Under the pieces are notes generated by a model, which was given only the letters and a program-made list of their open reading frames with translations, searched no databases and was not told the origin of the DNA. A stretch of 64,000 bases of DNA from JAGNKE01 sp965230245. GTDB lineage: Bacteria > Pseudomonadota > Alphaproteobacteria > Micavibrionales > Micavibrionaceae. This document shows, piece by piece, positions 25,588 through 33,256 of the stretch. The first letter of the stretch is position 1. Each line of letters starts with the position of its first letter. Made by a program: the position numbers and the translations under genes. Where the stretch lies: NCBI GenBank assembly GCA_965230245.1, contig OZ246000.1, forward strand, positions 1,054,001 to 1,118,000, given 5' to 3'.

Positions 25588-26478
25588 TTAATCGGCTTCG
25601 GCATACCCTATATGCTTTTCTAGGAATGCCAGCACCTTTTTTTCATATAACTCCTTAGAGAACATATAAAAATCCTTATGCGCAACGTCCTCAACAATCC
25701 AGAAGTCTTTAGGCGCGGTAACCGCATCATAAATCGCACGCGTCTCCTCAACCGTCGTATATGTGTCCTCCCCCCCTCCAATCACAAAAACCGGAGCACG
25801 TAGTGTCCCGACTTCGTCAATGGGGCGCAGTAAATTATGGTCAAACCCTAACCGCCACCAAACTTGCGTTAGAAAAATCGAGCTTAAAATCCGTGACGGC
25901 TCCCCCAAAATCTCTACAAGCCGGTTCTCCGCAGTGACAGACAGAGAACTGTATACACCCTCCAGAACGTAAGCGTCCGCACCGTGGATAACATGATCTT
26001 TAACCAAAAGCGCTGCTCCGCCCATTGACGGCGCAATAATCGCCAGCTTCTCATCAGGATAACGGTTATTCAGAAAGGAGAGTGCCGCTCTAACATTATG
26101 CGATTCTTCGTATCCGTAAGTAATCCGCTCACCTTCACTCGCGCCATGCCCTTGAAAATCAAAAACAAAAACCGTATATCCCGCTTCAACTAAAAAAGGC
26201 GCACGTTGTGCCACAACACTTTTATCAATACCCAACCCGTGCAGAATAAGGATAACGCCTTTACCCGCCTCACCCTTAAAAAGCCAGCCTGAAAGAGTAA
26301 TACCTTGAGCATCTGAAAAAACGATCTCCTCCTTCTCAAGCCCGGCAGGTGCTTCAAAAATTTGCCCCGGAAAAGGCCCTTTTAACGCTGTCCCGATCTG
26401 CCACAGCAATACGCCGATAACGCCGATAACAATGTAACTGACGATTAGAAAATGACGAATGTTAAAACGGTCAAACAT
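25588..26478 (-). CDS. Membrane-anchored alpha/beta hydrolase (copy 1)
   Basis: This 296-residue paralogue of the downstream gene has the same plan: an N-terminal helix (about 10-30), LILHGLGIDKS, FDFQGHGASEG, the nucleophile elbow APSMGGAA, VIGGGEDTYTT and a C-terminal catalytic His in VAHKDFYMF. It would be a serine hydrolase anchored in the inner membrane with unknown substrate. It is first of the pair and divergent from hsp20; 201 bases separate the starts and hold the hsp20 promoter. The two copies have drifted considerably, so the duplication is not recent. The start is an ATG at 26478. Confidence 0.85.
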   Translation of the reverse strand: MFDRFNIRHFLIVSYIVIGVIGVLLWQIGTALKGPFPGQIFEAPAGLEKEEIVFSDAQGITLSGWLFKGEAGKGVILILHGLGIDKSVVAQRAPFLVEAGYTVFVFDFQGHGASEGERITYGYEESHNVRAALSFLNNRYPDEKLAIIAPSMGGAALLVKDHVIHGADAYVLEGVYSSLSVTAENRLVEILGEPSRILSSIFLTQVWWRLGFDHNLLRPIDEVGTLRAPVFVIGGGEDTYTTVEETRAIYDAVTAPKDFWIVEDVAHKDFYMFSKELYEKKVLAFLEKHIGYAEAD

Positions 26479-26568
26479 AAACTAATACTACCATAAATAT
26501 ATGTTATGAATAGGTTTTTTGTCCTTAATCTAGATTGGCACTCAAAGTAAAAGACTGCTAAAAAGTGC

Positions 26569-26596
26569 TTGACATTACTGTAATCATCAGTACAAT
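26569..26596 (+). promoter_or_regulatory. hsp20 promoter
   Basis: TTGACA (26569-26574) and TACAAT (26591-26596) are separated by 16 bases, a strong housekeeping-sigma promoter. The start would be near 26603, leaving a 77-base leader that carries the thermometer. A constitutive-type promoter followed by a thermometer is the common ROSE arrangement. Confidence 0.75.
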
Positions 26597-26613
26597 AATA
26601 ATCATTGTAGATG

Positions 26614-26676
26614 CCTGAGACAGGGTCTGCTTAATTTTGAAAATAGTTTGTTTAATCTTGCTTAAGAAAGGAGATT
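26614..26676 (+). promoter_or_regulatory. ROSE-like RNA thermometer in the hsp20 leader
   Basis: The ribosome-binding site AAGGAG (26668-26673) can pair with CTTGCTT (26657-26663) across a four-base AAGA loop: C-G, U-A, U-G, a bulged G26660, then C-G, U-A, U-A. Flanking AAU (26654-26656) and AUU (26674-26676) extend the stem to nine pairs. A bulged G in a UUGCU strand opposite the Shine-Dalgarno is the defining feature of ROSE thermometers, which melt on heating. An upstream small hairpin, CCTG (26614-26617) with CAGG (26621-26624), fits the multi-hairpin plan. Pairing was worked out by eye, not folded by program. Confidence 0.8.
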
Positions 26677-26679
26677 GGA

Positions 26680-27171
26680 ATGGCAAACGTCATGACACTT
26701 ACAACACCCTTAATGCGTCAATCTGTAGGATTCGATCGGTTTAATGACCTGTTCGAATCATTATTGCGCGATACGTCGGAAAACTTTGATAACTACCCGC
26801 CATACAATATCGAAAAACATGGCGAAGACGATTACAAGATCACAATGGCCGTTGCCGGCTTTAACATGGATGATCTGAATATCGTCTTGCAGGACGGTAT
26901 CCTGACAGTTTCGGGCAGACATAAAACCGAGACAAAGAAGGAAGAAGGCGTTGAAATTCTTCACCGCGGTATTGCCACACGCTCGTTTGAAAGAACGTTC
27001 CGTCTGGCAGATTACATTCAGGTCAAAGCTGCCGAAATCCGTGACGGCCTTCTGACAATTGATTTGGAACGCGTCATTCCGGAGGAGAAAAAAGCCCGGA
27101 TGATTCCGATCTCTCAAGGCCCGTCGAATTCACTTGAGGACAATACGAAAAAGTCCAAAAAGAAAGTGTAA
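26680..27171 (+). CDS. Small heat-shock protein, Hsp20/IbpA type
   Basis: Hsp20 proteins hold unfolding proteins in oligomeric complexes until ATP-dependent chaperones refold them. The 163-residue product has a short N-terminus (VGFDRFNDLFESLL, typical of the alphaproteobacterial IbpA class), an alpha-crystallin domain from about 40 to 135 (YNIEKHGEDDYKITMAVAGF, GILTVSGRH, RGIATRSFERTFRLAD, GLLTIDLERVIPEE), and the C-terminal IPI anchoring motif in ARMIPIS. The tail is Lys-rich. The start ATG lies six bases after AAGGAG, itself locked in the ROSE-like stem, so translation should rise with temperature. A strong terminator follows about 155 bases downstream. Confidence 0.96.
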   Translation: MANVMTLTTPLMRQSVGFDRFNDLFESLLRDTSENFDNYPPYNIEKHGEDDYKITMAVAGFNMDDLNIVLQDGILTVSGRHKTETKKEEGVEILHRGIATRSFERTFRLADYIQVKAAEIRDGLLTIDLERVIPEEKKARMIPISQGPSNSLEDNTKKSKKKV

Positions 27172-27180
27172 AGAACTAAC

Positions 27181-27326
27181 CCTAGCCCCCGCTTGTCGGC
27201 CGGATGACCTCCTCCACAGGAATTTCGAGCCGGTAAGCACCCCAAAATTTGGAACTAATTTCTACACTCCTAGGTTTGAAATTAGCTTTACGACTGAAGA
27301 AGCAATCTTACTCTACTCCCTCTCCA
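27181..27326 (+). ncRNA. Candidate structured intergenic RNA element
   Basis: This stretch between hsp20 and DUF4197 has no credible ORF but holds structure: CTAATTTC (27255-27262) pairs with GAAATTAG (27278-27285) around a 15-base loop, a GCCGG repeat flanks the left half, and it leads straight into a perfect terminator. On the minus strand one frame stays open except for two TAG codons, with a sensible-looking string such as KLVPNFGVLTGSKFLWRR; this may be chance or a decayed gene. It may be the 3' UTR of hsp20, a separate small RNA or a dispersed element. I cannot name a family. Confidence 0.35.
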
Positions 27327-27357
27327 CCCGCCTGCCCCACACAGGCGGGTTTTTTTG
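27327..27357 (+). terminator. Rho-independent terminator after hsp20
   Basis: CCCGCCTG (27327-27334) and CAGGCGGG (27342-27349) form a perfect 8-bp GC-rich stem with a seven-base loop, followed by eight T residues (27350-27357). It ends the hsp20 transcript or a small RNA within its 3' region. Confidence 0.95.
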
Positions 27358-27425
27358 TTCGTAGCTATTTCATTCGCCCGTAAAATACTGTTCTATAAAA
27401 ACGGAATAAAACGGAGCAGGACAAA

Positions 27426-28205
27426 ATGAAAAAACACATTCTCGCAGCAACATTGGCGGTATTTCTAACAACGCCGGTATCAACAGACGCCGCACAAGCG
27501 TTCGATTGGTGGGGAAAAGCCAAAGAAATCCTGAACTCTGATGAGACACAGGGCACGGCTGAATCACTCGGCGTGGAAAGCTCACTAGGCGATCTTACAA
27601 AATCAGAAATGGTTGCTGGTTTGCGCGAAGCCTTGGAAGTCGGCACAAAACGCGTCGTCAGCCAACTGGGTGTCGAAGATGGCTTTAACCTTGATCCTAA
27701 AATCCATATTCCCCTGCCGAATCAGCTCCAAAGGGTGGACCAAGCCTTAAAAACCATTGGTATGAATACCCTGACTGAAGAACTGGAATTGCGTTTGAAC
27801 AGAGCCGCAGAACTTGCCACACCAAAGGCAAAGGAGCTCTTCATCAATGCTATTACGGACATGACCATCACAGATGCAAAAAACATTCTGACCGGCCCGG
27901 AAAACGCTGCCACAGAGTACTTGCGCAAATCCATGGGACCGGAACTCTTGCAGGAAATGCAGCCCATAATTGACTCTACGCTGGCAGAAGCGGGAGCAAT
28001 CCAGCTCTACGATCAGGCCATGGGACAATACGGCGAAATCCCCTTCGTGCCGGATGTTAAGGCCAACCTCAAAGACTATGTCTCAAACAAAGCCATGGAC
28101 GGAATTTTCTATTACGTTGCCAAGGAAGAAGCCGCGATCAGAAACAATCCCGCTGAAAGAACGACAGATCTTCTTAAAAAGGTATTCTCCTCCGTACAGA
28201 ACTAA
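27426..28205 (+). CDS. DUF4197 family exported protein
   Basis: The 259-residue protein begins with a signal peptide (about 1-26, ending DAAQA) and continues as a DUF4197 protein: MVAGLREALEVGTKRVVSQL, IHIPLPNQLQRV, LRLNRAAELATPKAKELF and a C-terminal YVSNKAMDGIFYYVAKEE segment. The family is found in the periplasm of Gram-negative bacteria; its function is not established. About 230 mature residues is the usual size. The ATG follows GAGCAGGACAAA with a weak AGGA-type site. It is preceded by the terminator at 27327-27357, so it has its own promoter, which I could not pin down. The next gene, Ddl-like, is on the same strand after about 160 bases. Confidence 0.85.
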   Translation: MKKHILAATLAVFLTTPVSTDAAQAFDWWGKAKEILNSDETQGTAESLGVESSLGDLTKSEMVAGLREALEVGTKRVVSQLGVEDGFNLDPKIHIPLPNQLQRVDQALKTIGMNTLTEELELRLNRAAELATPKAKELFINAITDMTITDAKNILTGPENAATEYLRKSMGPELLQEMQPIIDSTLAEAGAIQLYDQAMGQYGEIPFVPDVKANLKDYVSNKAMDGIFYYVAKEEAAIRNNPAERTTDLLKKVFSSVQN

Positions 28206-28366
28206 CTTATCCACAGGCGCTGTAAACTAACATCCTAGGGTTAAGAAGGTTTTCTGACCGCTTGACCATGTCTGAAACCCGCAGAAATGTGACAAATTCC
28301 GGATGTTATGCTAAAAACTCAAAACGTATATATTTATATTTAAATAAACGGATAGAGAGAACGAAT

Positions 28367-29455
28367 ATGAAAATCGGAATTTTCTTTGGTGGTACAAGTG
28401 AAGAACACGAAGTCAGCTTGGCCGGAGCAAGAAGCGTCCTGAAAGCCTTTAAATCCATAGATGGACACGAGGCCATGCCGATCGGTATGGGCAAAGACGG
28501 CAAATGGCACGTCGGCAAGGGTGCACTGGAATACCTTGTTGCAAAAGCCGATCCCGAAAAACTCTTCATCGAGAATCAGGACGACATCGAAACCGGAAAA
28601 CCGGTCGACCATCATCAAAATCCCCCGTTTGAATACATTCAAAAATGCGACTACATTCTGCCCGTTTGCCATGGCCAGATTGTTGAAGACGGATGCCTGC
28701 AAGGGTTTTTCAAAACTCTGGGAGTAGAATTGATCGGCTGTGGCGTGCTCTCTTCTGCCGTATGTTTTGATAAGGACTTCTTGAAGAAATATCTTGCAGG
28801 GCACGGCTACAACGTCGCTCCGGGTATTAAACTCGACTTGAGAAAAAATAAGATCGATGAAGAATTCTACAACAAGCTTTGCACCTCGTTGGACACAGAA
28901 AAACTGGTTATCAAGCCGAATGACAACGGCTCCAGCATTGGCCTGTCACAATCCTCCGATTACAAGGAATTCCTGAAAGCGTTGGATATCGCCGCAGAAG
29001 TCACAAATCACGTCGTAATCGAAAAATTCATCGAACACCGCGAAATTGTTGTCGGCGTGATCGGTAACGGAGAGGACATCATTATCTCGGATCTCGGCGA
29101 GTCTAATGTCACGGACGAGCAGGTTTACTACTATGATGAAAAATATCACGCCTCGTCCGTATGCAAAATACCTGCGAATTTAAATCCTGAACTTGAAGAT
29201 AAAATCAGACTCTACACGGCTGAAATTTATCAACTCGTAGAATGCAGCGGCTGGGCACGGATTGATTTCTTCGTAGAACTGGAAACGGATAAAATCTATA
29301 TGAATGAGATCAACACGATACCCGGCATGTCGGAACCGAGCGTTTTTCCACAAATTTTCAAAAGCAAAGGATACGACTACCCGAAATTGATAAAGACTAT
29401 TCTAGAGAAAGCGTTAAGCAATAAGAGTGCCGAAAAACAGGCCTCTGCAGCATAA
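28367..29455 (+). CDS. ddl: D-alanine-D-alanine ligase family protein
   Basis: This ATP-grasp ligase of 362 residues would join two D-alanines for peptidoglycan precursors. It has the N-terminal GGTSEEHEVSLAGARSVL motif, the ATP-binding segments KLVIKPNDNGSSIGLS and VVIEKFIEHREIVVGVIG, ARIDFFVE and the metal-binding end MNEINTIPGMSEPSVFP. It is thus a full Ddl-type enzyme. The frame is open upstream to 28262, but ATG 28367 starts the canonical N-terminus. It is not near the mur/fts cluster where the housekeeping copy usually sits, so this could be a second Ddl or a D-Ala-D-X ligase. No vanA-type partners are nearby. Cytoplasmic. Confidence 0.88.
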   Translation: MKIGIFFGGTSEEHEVSLAGARSVLKAFKSIDGHEAMPIGMGKDGKWHVGKGALEYLVAKADPEKLFIENQDDIETGKPVDHHQNPPFEYIQKCDYILPVCHGQIVEDGCLQGFFKTLGVELIGCGVLSSAVCFDKDFLKKYLAGHGYNVAPGIKLDLRKNKIDEEFYNKLCTSLDTEKLVIKPNDNGSSIGLSQSSDYKEFLKALDIAAEVTNHVVIEKFIEHREIVVGVIGNGEDIIISDLGESNVTDEQVYYYDEKYHASSVCKIPANLNPELEDKIRLYTAEIYQLVECSGWARIDFFVELETDKIYMNEINTIPGMSEPSVFPQIFKSKGYDYPKLIKTILEKALSNKSAEKQASAA

Positions 29456-29578
29456 AAATATGCATTTCTGTTCAGAATCAATACTTTGTCTATCAAAATA
29501 AATTTTTTTGCTCTTGATTCTTTCTTAAAACTAAGCGGTTATATTATAGAAAGTTAATTTATTGAGAGTAATCGCTTT

Positions 29579-30220
29579 ATGTTTGACAGATATGTGGTCA
29601 CATCACTACTGATCGGCTTAGTCGTAATCTATTTCTCTTGGGGCTTTATAAAAGACTACAAGCAGTATAAACGTTACGAAAAAGGTGTGCACGCGTTCGA
29701 AAACAATGATTACGAAAACGCTTTTAAAGACATCATGCCTCACGCCAAGCGCGGCAACGTAGATGCCAGATTTTATATCGGCACCATACACGCGCTTGGA
29801 CTGGGAAAGCGGCAGGATAAGGGTGTAGCCGTTCACTGGTTTTCCTGCAGCACCATCAAAAACTGCACTAGCGGCCAACAAGAATATAAGTTAGCAAAAG
29901 GCTGCTTCGAAGAGAAATGGGGAACATACAGCGATGCAGCCTGTCTTCAATGGATGAGAATCTCAGGTCGCCTTGAATATCCGCCTGCTCTGAAATGGCT
30001 TAGGGAATATAAGATACAAAAGGAAAAAAACGACCAGAAAAGTCAGGAAAAACAAAACGATATAAACAAAGATATTCCGCAAGAAAACACCTTAAAACAC
30101 ACAGCTCCTCCTGGTGACACTAAGACAAACACATCTCAAGGAACGAAAAAAGCCGTTTCAGATCCCGGGAAAACGACGCCGGATCAACCCGAGAGCAACA
30201 CTTCCGGCAATGAGGGCTAA
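29579..30220 (+). CDS. Membrane-anchored Sel1-like repeat protein
   Basis: The 213-residue protein has an N-terminal membrane helix (about 8-25, SLLIGLVVIYFSWGFI), then about 120 residues with Sel1-like (TPR-like) helical repeats: AFKDIMPHAKRGNVDARFYI and IHALGLGKRQDKGVAVHWF follow the family spacing, and a second unit contains CLQWMRISGRLEYPPALKWL. Four or five cysteines in the second unit could form disulphides if the domain is periplasmic. From about 150 the chain is low complexity, Lys/Gln/Thr-rich. Such proteins usually act as scaffolds for envelope complexes. Its last 63 bases overlap the convergent LRAT-like gene. The ATG at 29579 is used. Confidence 0.72.
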   Translation: MFDRYVVTSLLIGLVVIYFSWGFIKDYKQYKRYEKGVHAFENNDYENAFKDIMPHAKRGNVDARFYIGTIHALGLGKRQDKGVAVHWFSCSTIKNCTSGQQEYKLAKGCFEEKWGTYSDAACLQWMRISGRLEYPPALKWLREYKIQKEKNDQKSQEKQNDINKDIPQENTLKHTAPPGDTKTNTSQGTKKAVSDPGKTTPDQPESNTSGNEG

Positions 30221-30619
30221 TCCCGCGACCACCTGATAACTCACAGGGCTCATACCGTGCGACTTTCGAATGAAATGCTCGCAGTTATTGATGAACAGAT
30301 TATAATCGAAATGAAGCGTTTCCATTGCATTCGCGACAGCCTCCTGCCTTGAGACTTTATCGGGATAAGGAATCAAAAATACGTTTTTCCCAGCCGAAAA
30401 ATCGGAAAAGAGCAGATCAACAGGCACTTTGGAATTTCTGTTTACACTCCGAACAATATGATCTCCTTCGGGGCAATGTCGAACAACAATCCCGTAATGC
30501 CGCCATACACCATAAAGCGGCGTGTAAAGGATATCACCCAGCTCGACCTTATGCGCCTTGACTTTTGGCCCTCTGATAGCGGTCTTCAGTGACTTAATGG
30601 AAAAATCTTTAGCTTTCAT
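30158..30619 (-). CDS. LRAT-like (NlpC/P60-fold) membrane-tethered hydrolase or acyltransferase
   Basis: This 153-residue protein has the circularly permuted papain fold of the LRAT/H-REV107 type. VELGDILYTP starts the domain, His41 lies in WRHYGIVV, and the catalytic Cys113 is in the diagnostic NNCEHF motif. A C-terminal hydrophobic helix (about 126-146) plus RRR anchors it to a membrane, as in eukaryotic HRASLS/PLAAT proteins that act on phospholipids. Acyl-lipid or peptide substrates are both possible. The frame is open to ATG 30664, but those 15 residues are Asn/Tyr-rich and untypical, so I chose ATG 30619; neither start has a good ribosome-binding site. It overlaps the 3' end of the Sel1-like gene and is divergent from the XRE gene. 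Confidence 0.75.
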   Translation of the reverse strand: MKAKDFSIKSLKTAIRGPKVKAHKVELGDILYTPLYGVWRHYGIVVRHCPEGDHIVRSVNRNSKVPVDLLFSDFSAGKNVFLIPYPDKVSRQEAVANAMETLHFDYNLFINNCEHFIRKSHGMSPVSYQVVAGLALIAGSVALGLIRRRFPGI

Positions 30620-30676
30620 TCTAAACACATATTTGTTATTATAGAATATATTCATTATACGCATATATTAAGGGCC

Positions 30677-31033
30677 ATGCAAGCAGAGACATCATACCCC
30701 GCCATAGTCGGGAAAATCATTGAAAACAGACGCAAAGCCAAGAACCTGCGTCAGGCTGAACTCGCCGAAAAACTTGGCGTAACCCAATCCTCATGGTCAC
30801 GCATAGAGCGCGGGCAATCAGGCTTGTCCATGGAACAACTTCTGAAAGTCAGCGATATTCTGGGAACCTCCCCCCACGAAATTCTGGCTGATGCGGATTA
30901 TGCGAAGGCAGGACTGGAAAGTCAGGGGATCAGGGTTCACCCGAATACCGTTTCAAAACCCGAACGCACCATGGCCATGCTTGGGCTTGCGGCGTTAGGC
31001 ATGATGATTCTAACCATCCTGTCTCGAAAATAA
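30677..31033 (+). CDS. XRE-family regulator with C-terminal membrane helix
   Basis: The 118-residue protein has a classical XRE/Cro helix-turn-helix at residues 11-66 (IIENRRKAKNLRQAELAEKL, then GVTQSSWSRIERGQSGLSME, then LLKVSDILG). After a short linker it ends with a hydrophobic helix, MAMLGLAALGMMILTIL, and SRK. It is therefore a membrane-tethered DNA-binding protein, a form that can sense envelope state. Its start ATG 30677 lies only 58 bases from the LRAT-like gene's ATG on the opposite strand, and the two very likely share control. AGGG is a modest ribosome-binding site. The operator has not been identified. Confidence 0.88.
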   Translation: MQAETSYPAIVGKIIENRRKAKNLRQAELAEKLGVTQSSWSRIERGQSGLSMEQLLKVSDILGTSPHEILADADYAKAGLESQGIRVHPNTVSKPERTMAMLGLAALGMMILTILSRK

Positions 31034-31115
31034 CATCTGATTTATCTGCAAAATCACAATAAATTGAATTTAAACCTGCCAGATTTCTGGTACGGTCTTT
31101 TCCAAACAACCCTCA

Positions 31116-31904
31116 ATGACTGATGGCAACGAAGAAAAAGAAATCCCCGAAAACCATTATAGGACGCTCAGAATGGTGCGCGTTTCCGGAACTCAGCCTG
31201 CCGGCTGTTCGGTCCTGCGACAGTTCGAAATGCAGGGCTCATACTGCCTGAACGGCCCCATCACGATCGGCCGCGCACAGGATAAACTCCGTACCCTGCA
31301 AATGCTCTGCAGCAACCCGGACGTAAACATCCCGAAAACGGGTTTTGCGAATTCTCCCCTTGATACGAAAGACCTCATTAAACTGGTTGGCGGTGCACCG
31401 CTGGTCATTAAGCTCCTCGAAGGCACTCAAGGCAAAGGCGTCGTACTCGCTGAAACCGAAAAAGCCGCGGAAAGTGTGATCAACGCCTTCAAAAGTCTGA
31501 AAGCAAACATTCTGGTTCAGGAATTCGTCAAAGAATCCAAAGGCGTAGACCTGAGATGCTTCGTAGTCGGTGACAAAGTCGTCGCATCTATGGAACGCCG
31601 CGCAGCCAAGGGCGAATTCCGCGCGAACATCCACCTCGGAGGCACAGGCCATAAGGTCAAGATCACCCCGCAAGAGCGGAAAATGGCCGTCGCAGCTGCA
31701 AAAATTCTGGGGCTAAAGGTCTGCGGTGTCGATATGATCCGCTCTCATGAAGGACCGAAAGTGCTGGAGGTCAATGCATCTCCCGGCCTGGAAGGTGTCG
31801 AAAAGGCAACGGAAAAAGACATCGCGGGAATGATGATCGATCACATCGAAAAACACCTCGCCGAAAAACGCGCAAAGAAGAAATCCACAAAAAAGAAAAC
31901 CTGA
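31116..31904 (+). CDS. RimK-like ATP-grasp ligase, short N-terminus
   Basis: This 262-residue protein is clearly related to the RimK at 20894, sharing VLRQFEMQG, NIPKTGFANS, VGGAPLVIKLLEGTQGKGVV, VQEFVKES, DLRCFVVGDKVVASMERR and LEVNASPGLEG. About 42 residues of the pre-ATP-grasp domain are absent: the shared VLRQF motif is at residue 34 here and about 76 there. Only 82 bases separate its ATG from the XRE gene, too little to hold the missing part. The ATP-grasp core and metal ligands are intact, so it may be active with a different acceptor. The C-terminus is Lys-rich (KKKSTKKK), suggesting contact with nucleic acid or ribosome. It has no clear ribosome-binding site. Confidence 0.8.
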   Translation: MTDGNEEKEIPENHYRTLRMVRVSGTQPAGCSVLRQFEMQGSYCLNGPITIGRAQDKLRTLQMLCSNPDVNIPKTGFANSPLDTKDLIKLVGGAPLVIKLLEGTQGKGVVLAETEKAAESVINAFKSLKANILVQEFVKESKGVDLRCFVVGDKVVASMERRAAKGEFRANIHLGGTGHKVKITPQERKMAVAAAKILGLKVCGVDMIRSHEGPKVLEVNASPGLEGVEKATEKDIAGMMIDHIEKHLAEKRAKKKSTKKKT

Positions 31905-33170
31905 TCAGAGTTTTGTGCCACCGGAAAGACCTAGATCGGCAGAGACGACAGGCGCACCGGAGGGATCAGGCTGCACCTCTGGGATGAGATCGGTATTTTG
32001 CAACCTCTCCATCATTCTGGCCGCCACATCCTCGGCAACAACCTTCGCCGTACTTTCGATATACTGCGCGGCATAATCATCGTATTGATTAGGATTAGAG
32101 TGATAGAACAGCTTATTCATCGTATGAAGCGCCGTATGCTCGGCCAACGGACTGTTCGCATCCATACGCCCGCCCAATAATTGATCCGCATGAATATGAT
32201 CAACCGTATGCTGCAACTCCTCGACAACTGTCTCCAGAAACCTCTGCTGCTCTTGCGCATCCGTCTCGCTCAGCTCCGGAATCCTGTCCATCAGATCATA
32301 AGCGGGGTTATACCGCACGATGATGGTTTCATCATTTTCAACCCCCGGATAATGGCTCGCCAGAAACGCGCGCTGGCGGTCATCTTCAAAATCATGACGC
32401 GAACGATAAACAATATTCATATCCTCACCGTTTAGCGTTTCCAAACCGTAAACACTTGCAACCGTATTGGTAATCGCATCCGCCAGATGCTCACGAACGT
32501 GAAACTGCTCCTGTAGCTCTGCGGCCGTACCGATATTCTGCGGACTTTTAATTCGTGCAAGATCAGCCATAACTTCGGGATTGGTCGACAACGCGTCAAT
32601 AATACGGCTCCGCTGCCCCGCCTCAAACTCTGTATAATCCTGATTATCCGCCGCCGCATAATGAAGATAGGATCCTGCCATTTCCGCGAAATTCTGCCCT
32701 TGCAGTGCCGGATCGGTAATGTCATCAGCATGAACATGCAGCGTCGTGTAAGCCGCTGCGCGCAGGAGGTTGGGATCAACAGCTCCGAATTTTTCGGGTA
32801 CTGCAGCTTCCCCCGCCAAATCCGCCGAAACAATCGCCATGGCATCATTCAATGTCATTCCCTGCAAACTGGGCACATTCTCAACCAGAGCGGCCAGAGC
32901 CGCAGCTTTTTGATCAACACCTTCGGGTATGTCATGCTTTTCGACGGTACGCCGTAAAAGTTCGTCTTCAATATCCAAAAACTTTACACCGCTCCAGCCG
33001 CGCTGGATTCGGTCCATCGGAATACCGGAATCTTCGTCAAAATGTTCACGTAAAAACTGGGAGATAATGTTATCGGCCTGAGCACGACCCGACTCGGTCA
33101 AACGCATACCCGATGAGGAAATCGACTTTATCCGCGCATATTGCGCCTCGAATTGATCATTTTCTGCCAT
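31905..33170 (-). CDS. Large hypothetical protein with EELQH motif
   Basis: This 421-residue soluble protein is not recognised. At residues 317-321 it has EELQH inside VEELQHTVDH, followed by DANSPL and a FYHSNPNQYDD segment. The same series (H/E-E-x-Q-H, then D-x-x-x-PL, then YHxNP) occurs in the 578-residue protein at 22814, where the first position is His. Here the first His of HExxH is Glu, so zinc binding is doubtful and the protein may be an inactive homologue. The N-terminal 300 residues are helical and acidic. The start is ATG 33170; a TTG at 33182 is also open. The stop abuts the convergent RimK-like gene with no gap. Confidence 0.55.
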   Translation of the reverse strand: MAENDQFEAQYARIKSISSSGMRLTESGRAQADNIISQFLREHFDEDSGIPMDRIQRGWSGVKFLDIEDELLRRTVEKHDIPEGVDQKAAALAALVENVPSLQGMTLNDAMAIVSADLAGEAAVPEKFGAVDPNLLRAAAYTTLHVHADDITDPALQGQNFAEMAGSYLHYAAADNQDYTEFEAGQRSRIIDALSTNPEVMADLARIKSPQNIGTAAELQEQFHVREHLADAITNTVASVYGLETLNGEDMNIVYRSRHDFEDDRQRAFLASHYPGVENDETIIVRYNPAYDLMDRIPELSETDAQEQQRFLETVVEELQHTVDHIHADQLLGGRMDANSPLAEHTALHTMNKLFYHSNPNQYDDYAAQYIESTAKVVAEDVAARMMERLQNTDLIPEVQPDPSGAPVVSADLGLSGGTKL

Positions 33171-33256
33171 GGGATCACCCAAAACCCGATTTTTTTAATT
33201 TCTTATGTCAATAATAGCGCAGTTTAAACCACGATGCGAAAACTTTTTTCTGCAGC

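Noticed and set aside
27365..27646. Minus-strand frames over the DUF4197 start
   Set aside because: They are opposite the DUF4197 signal peptide and domain; no ribosome-binding site or family match.
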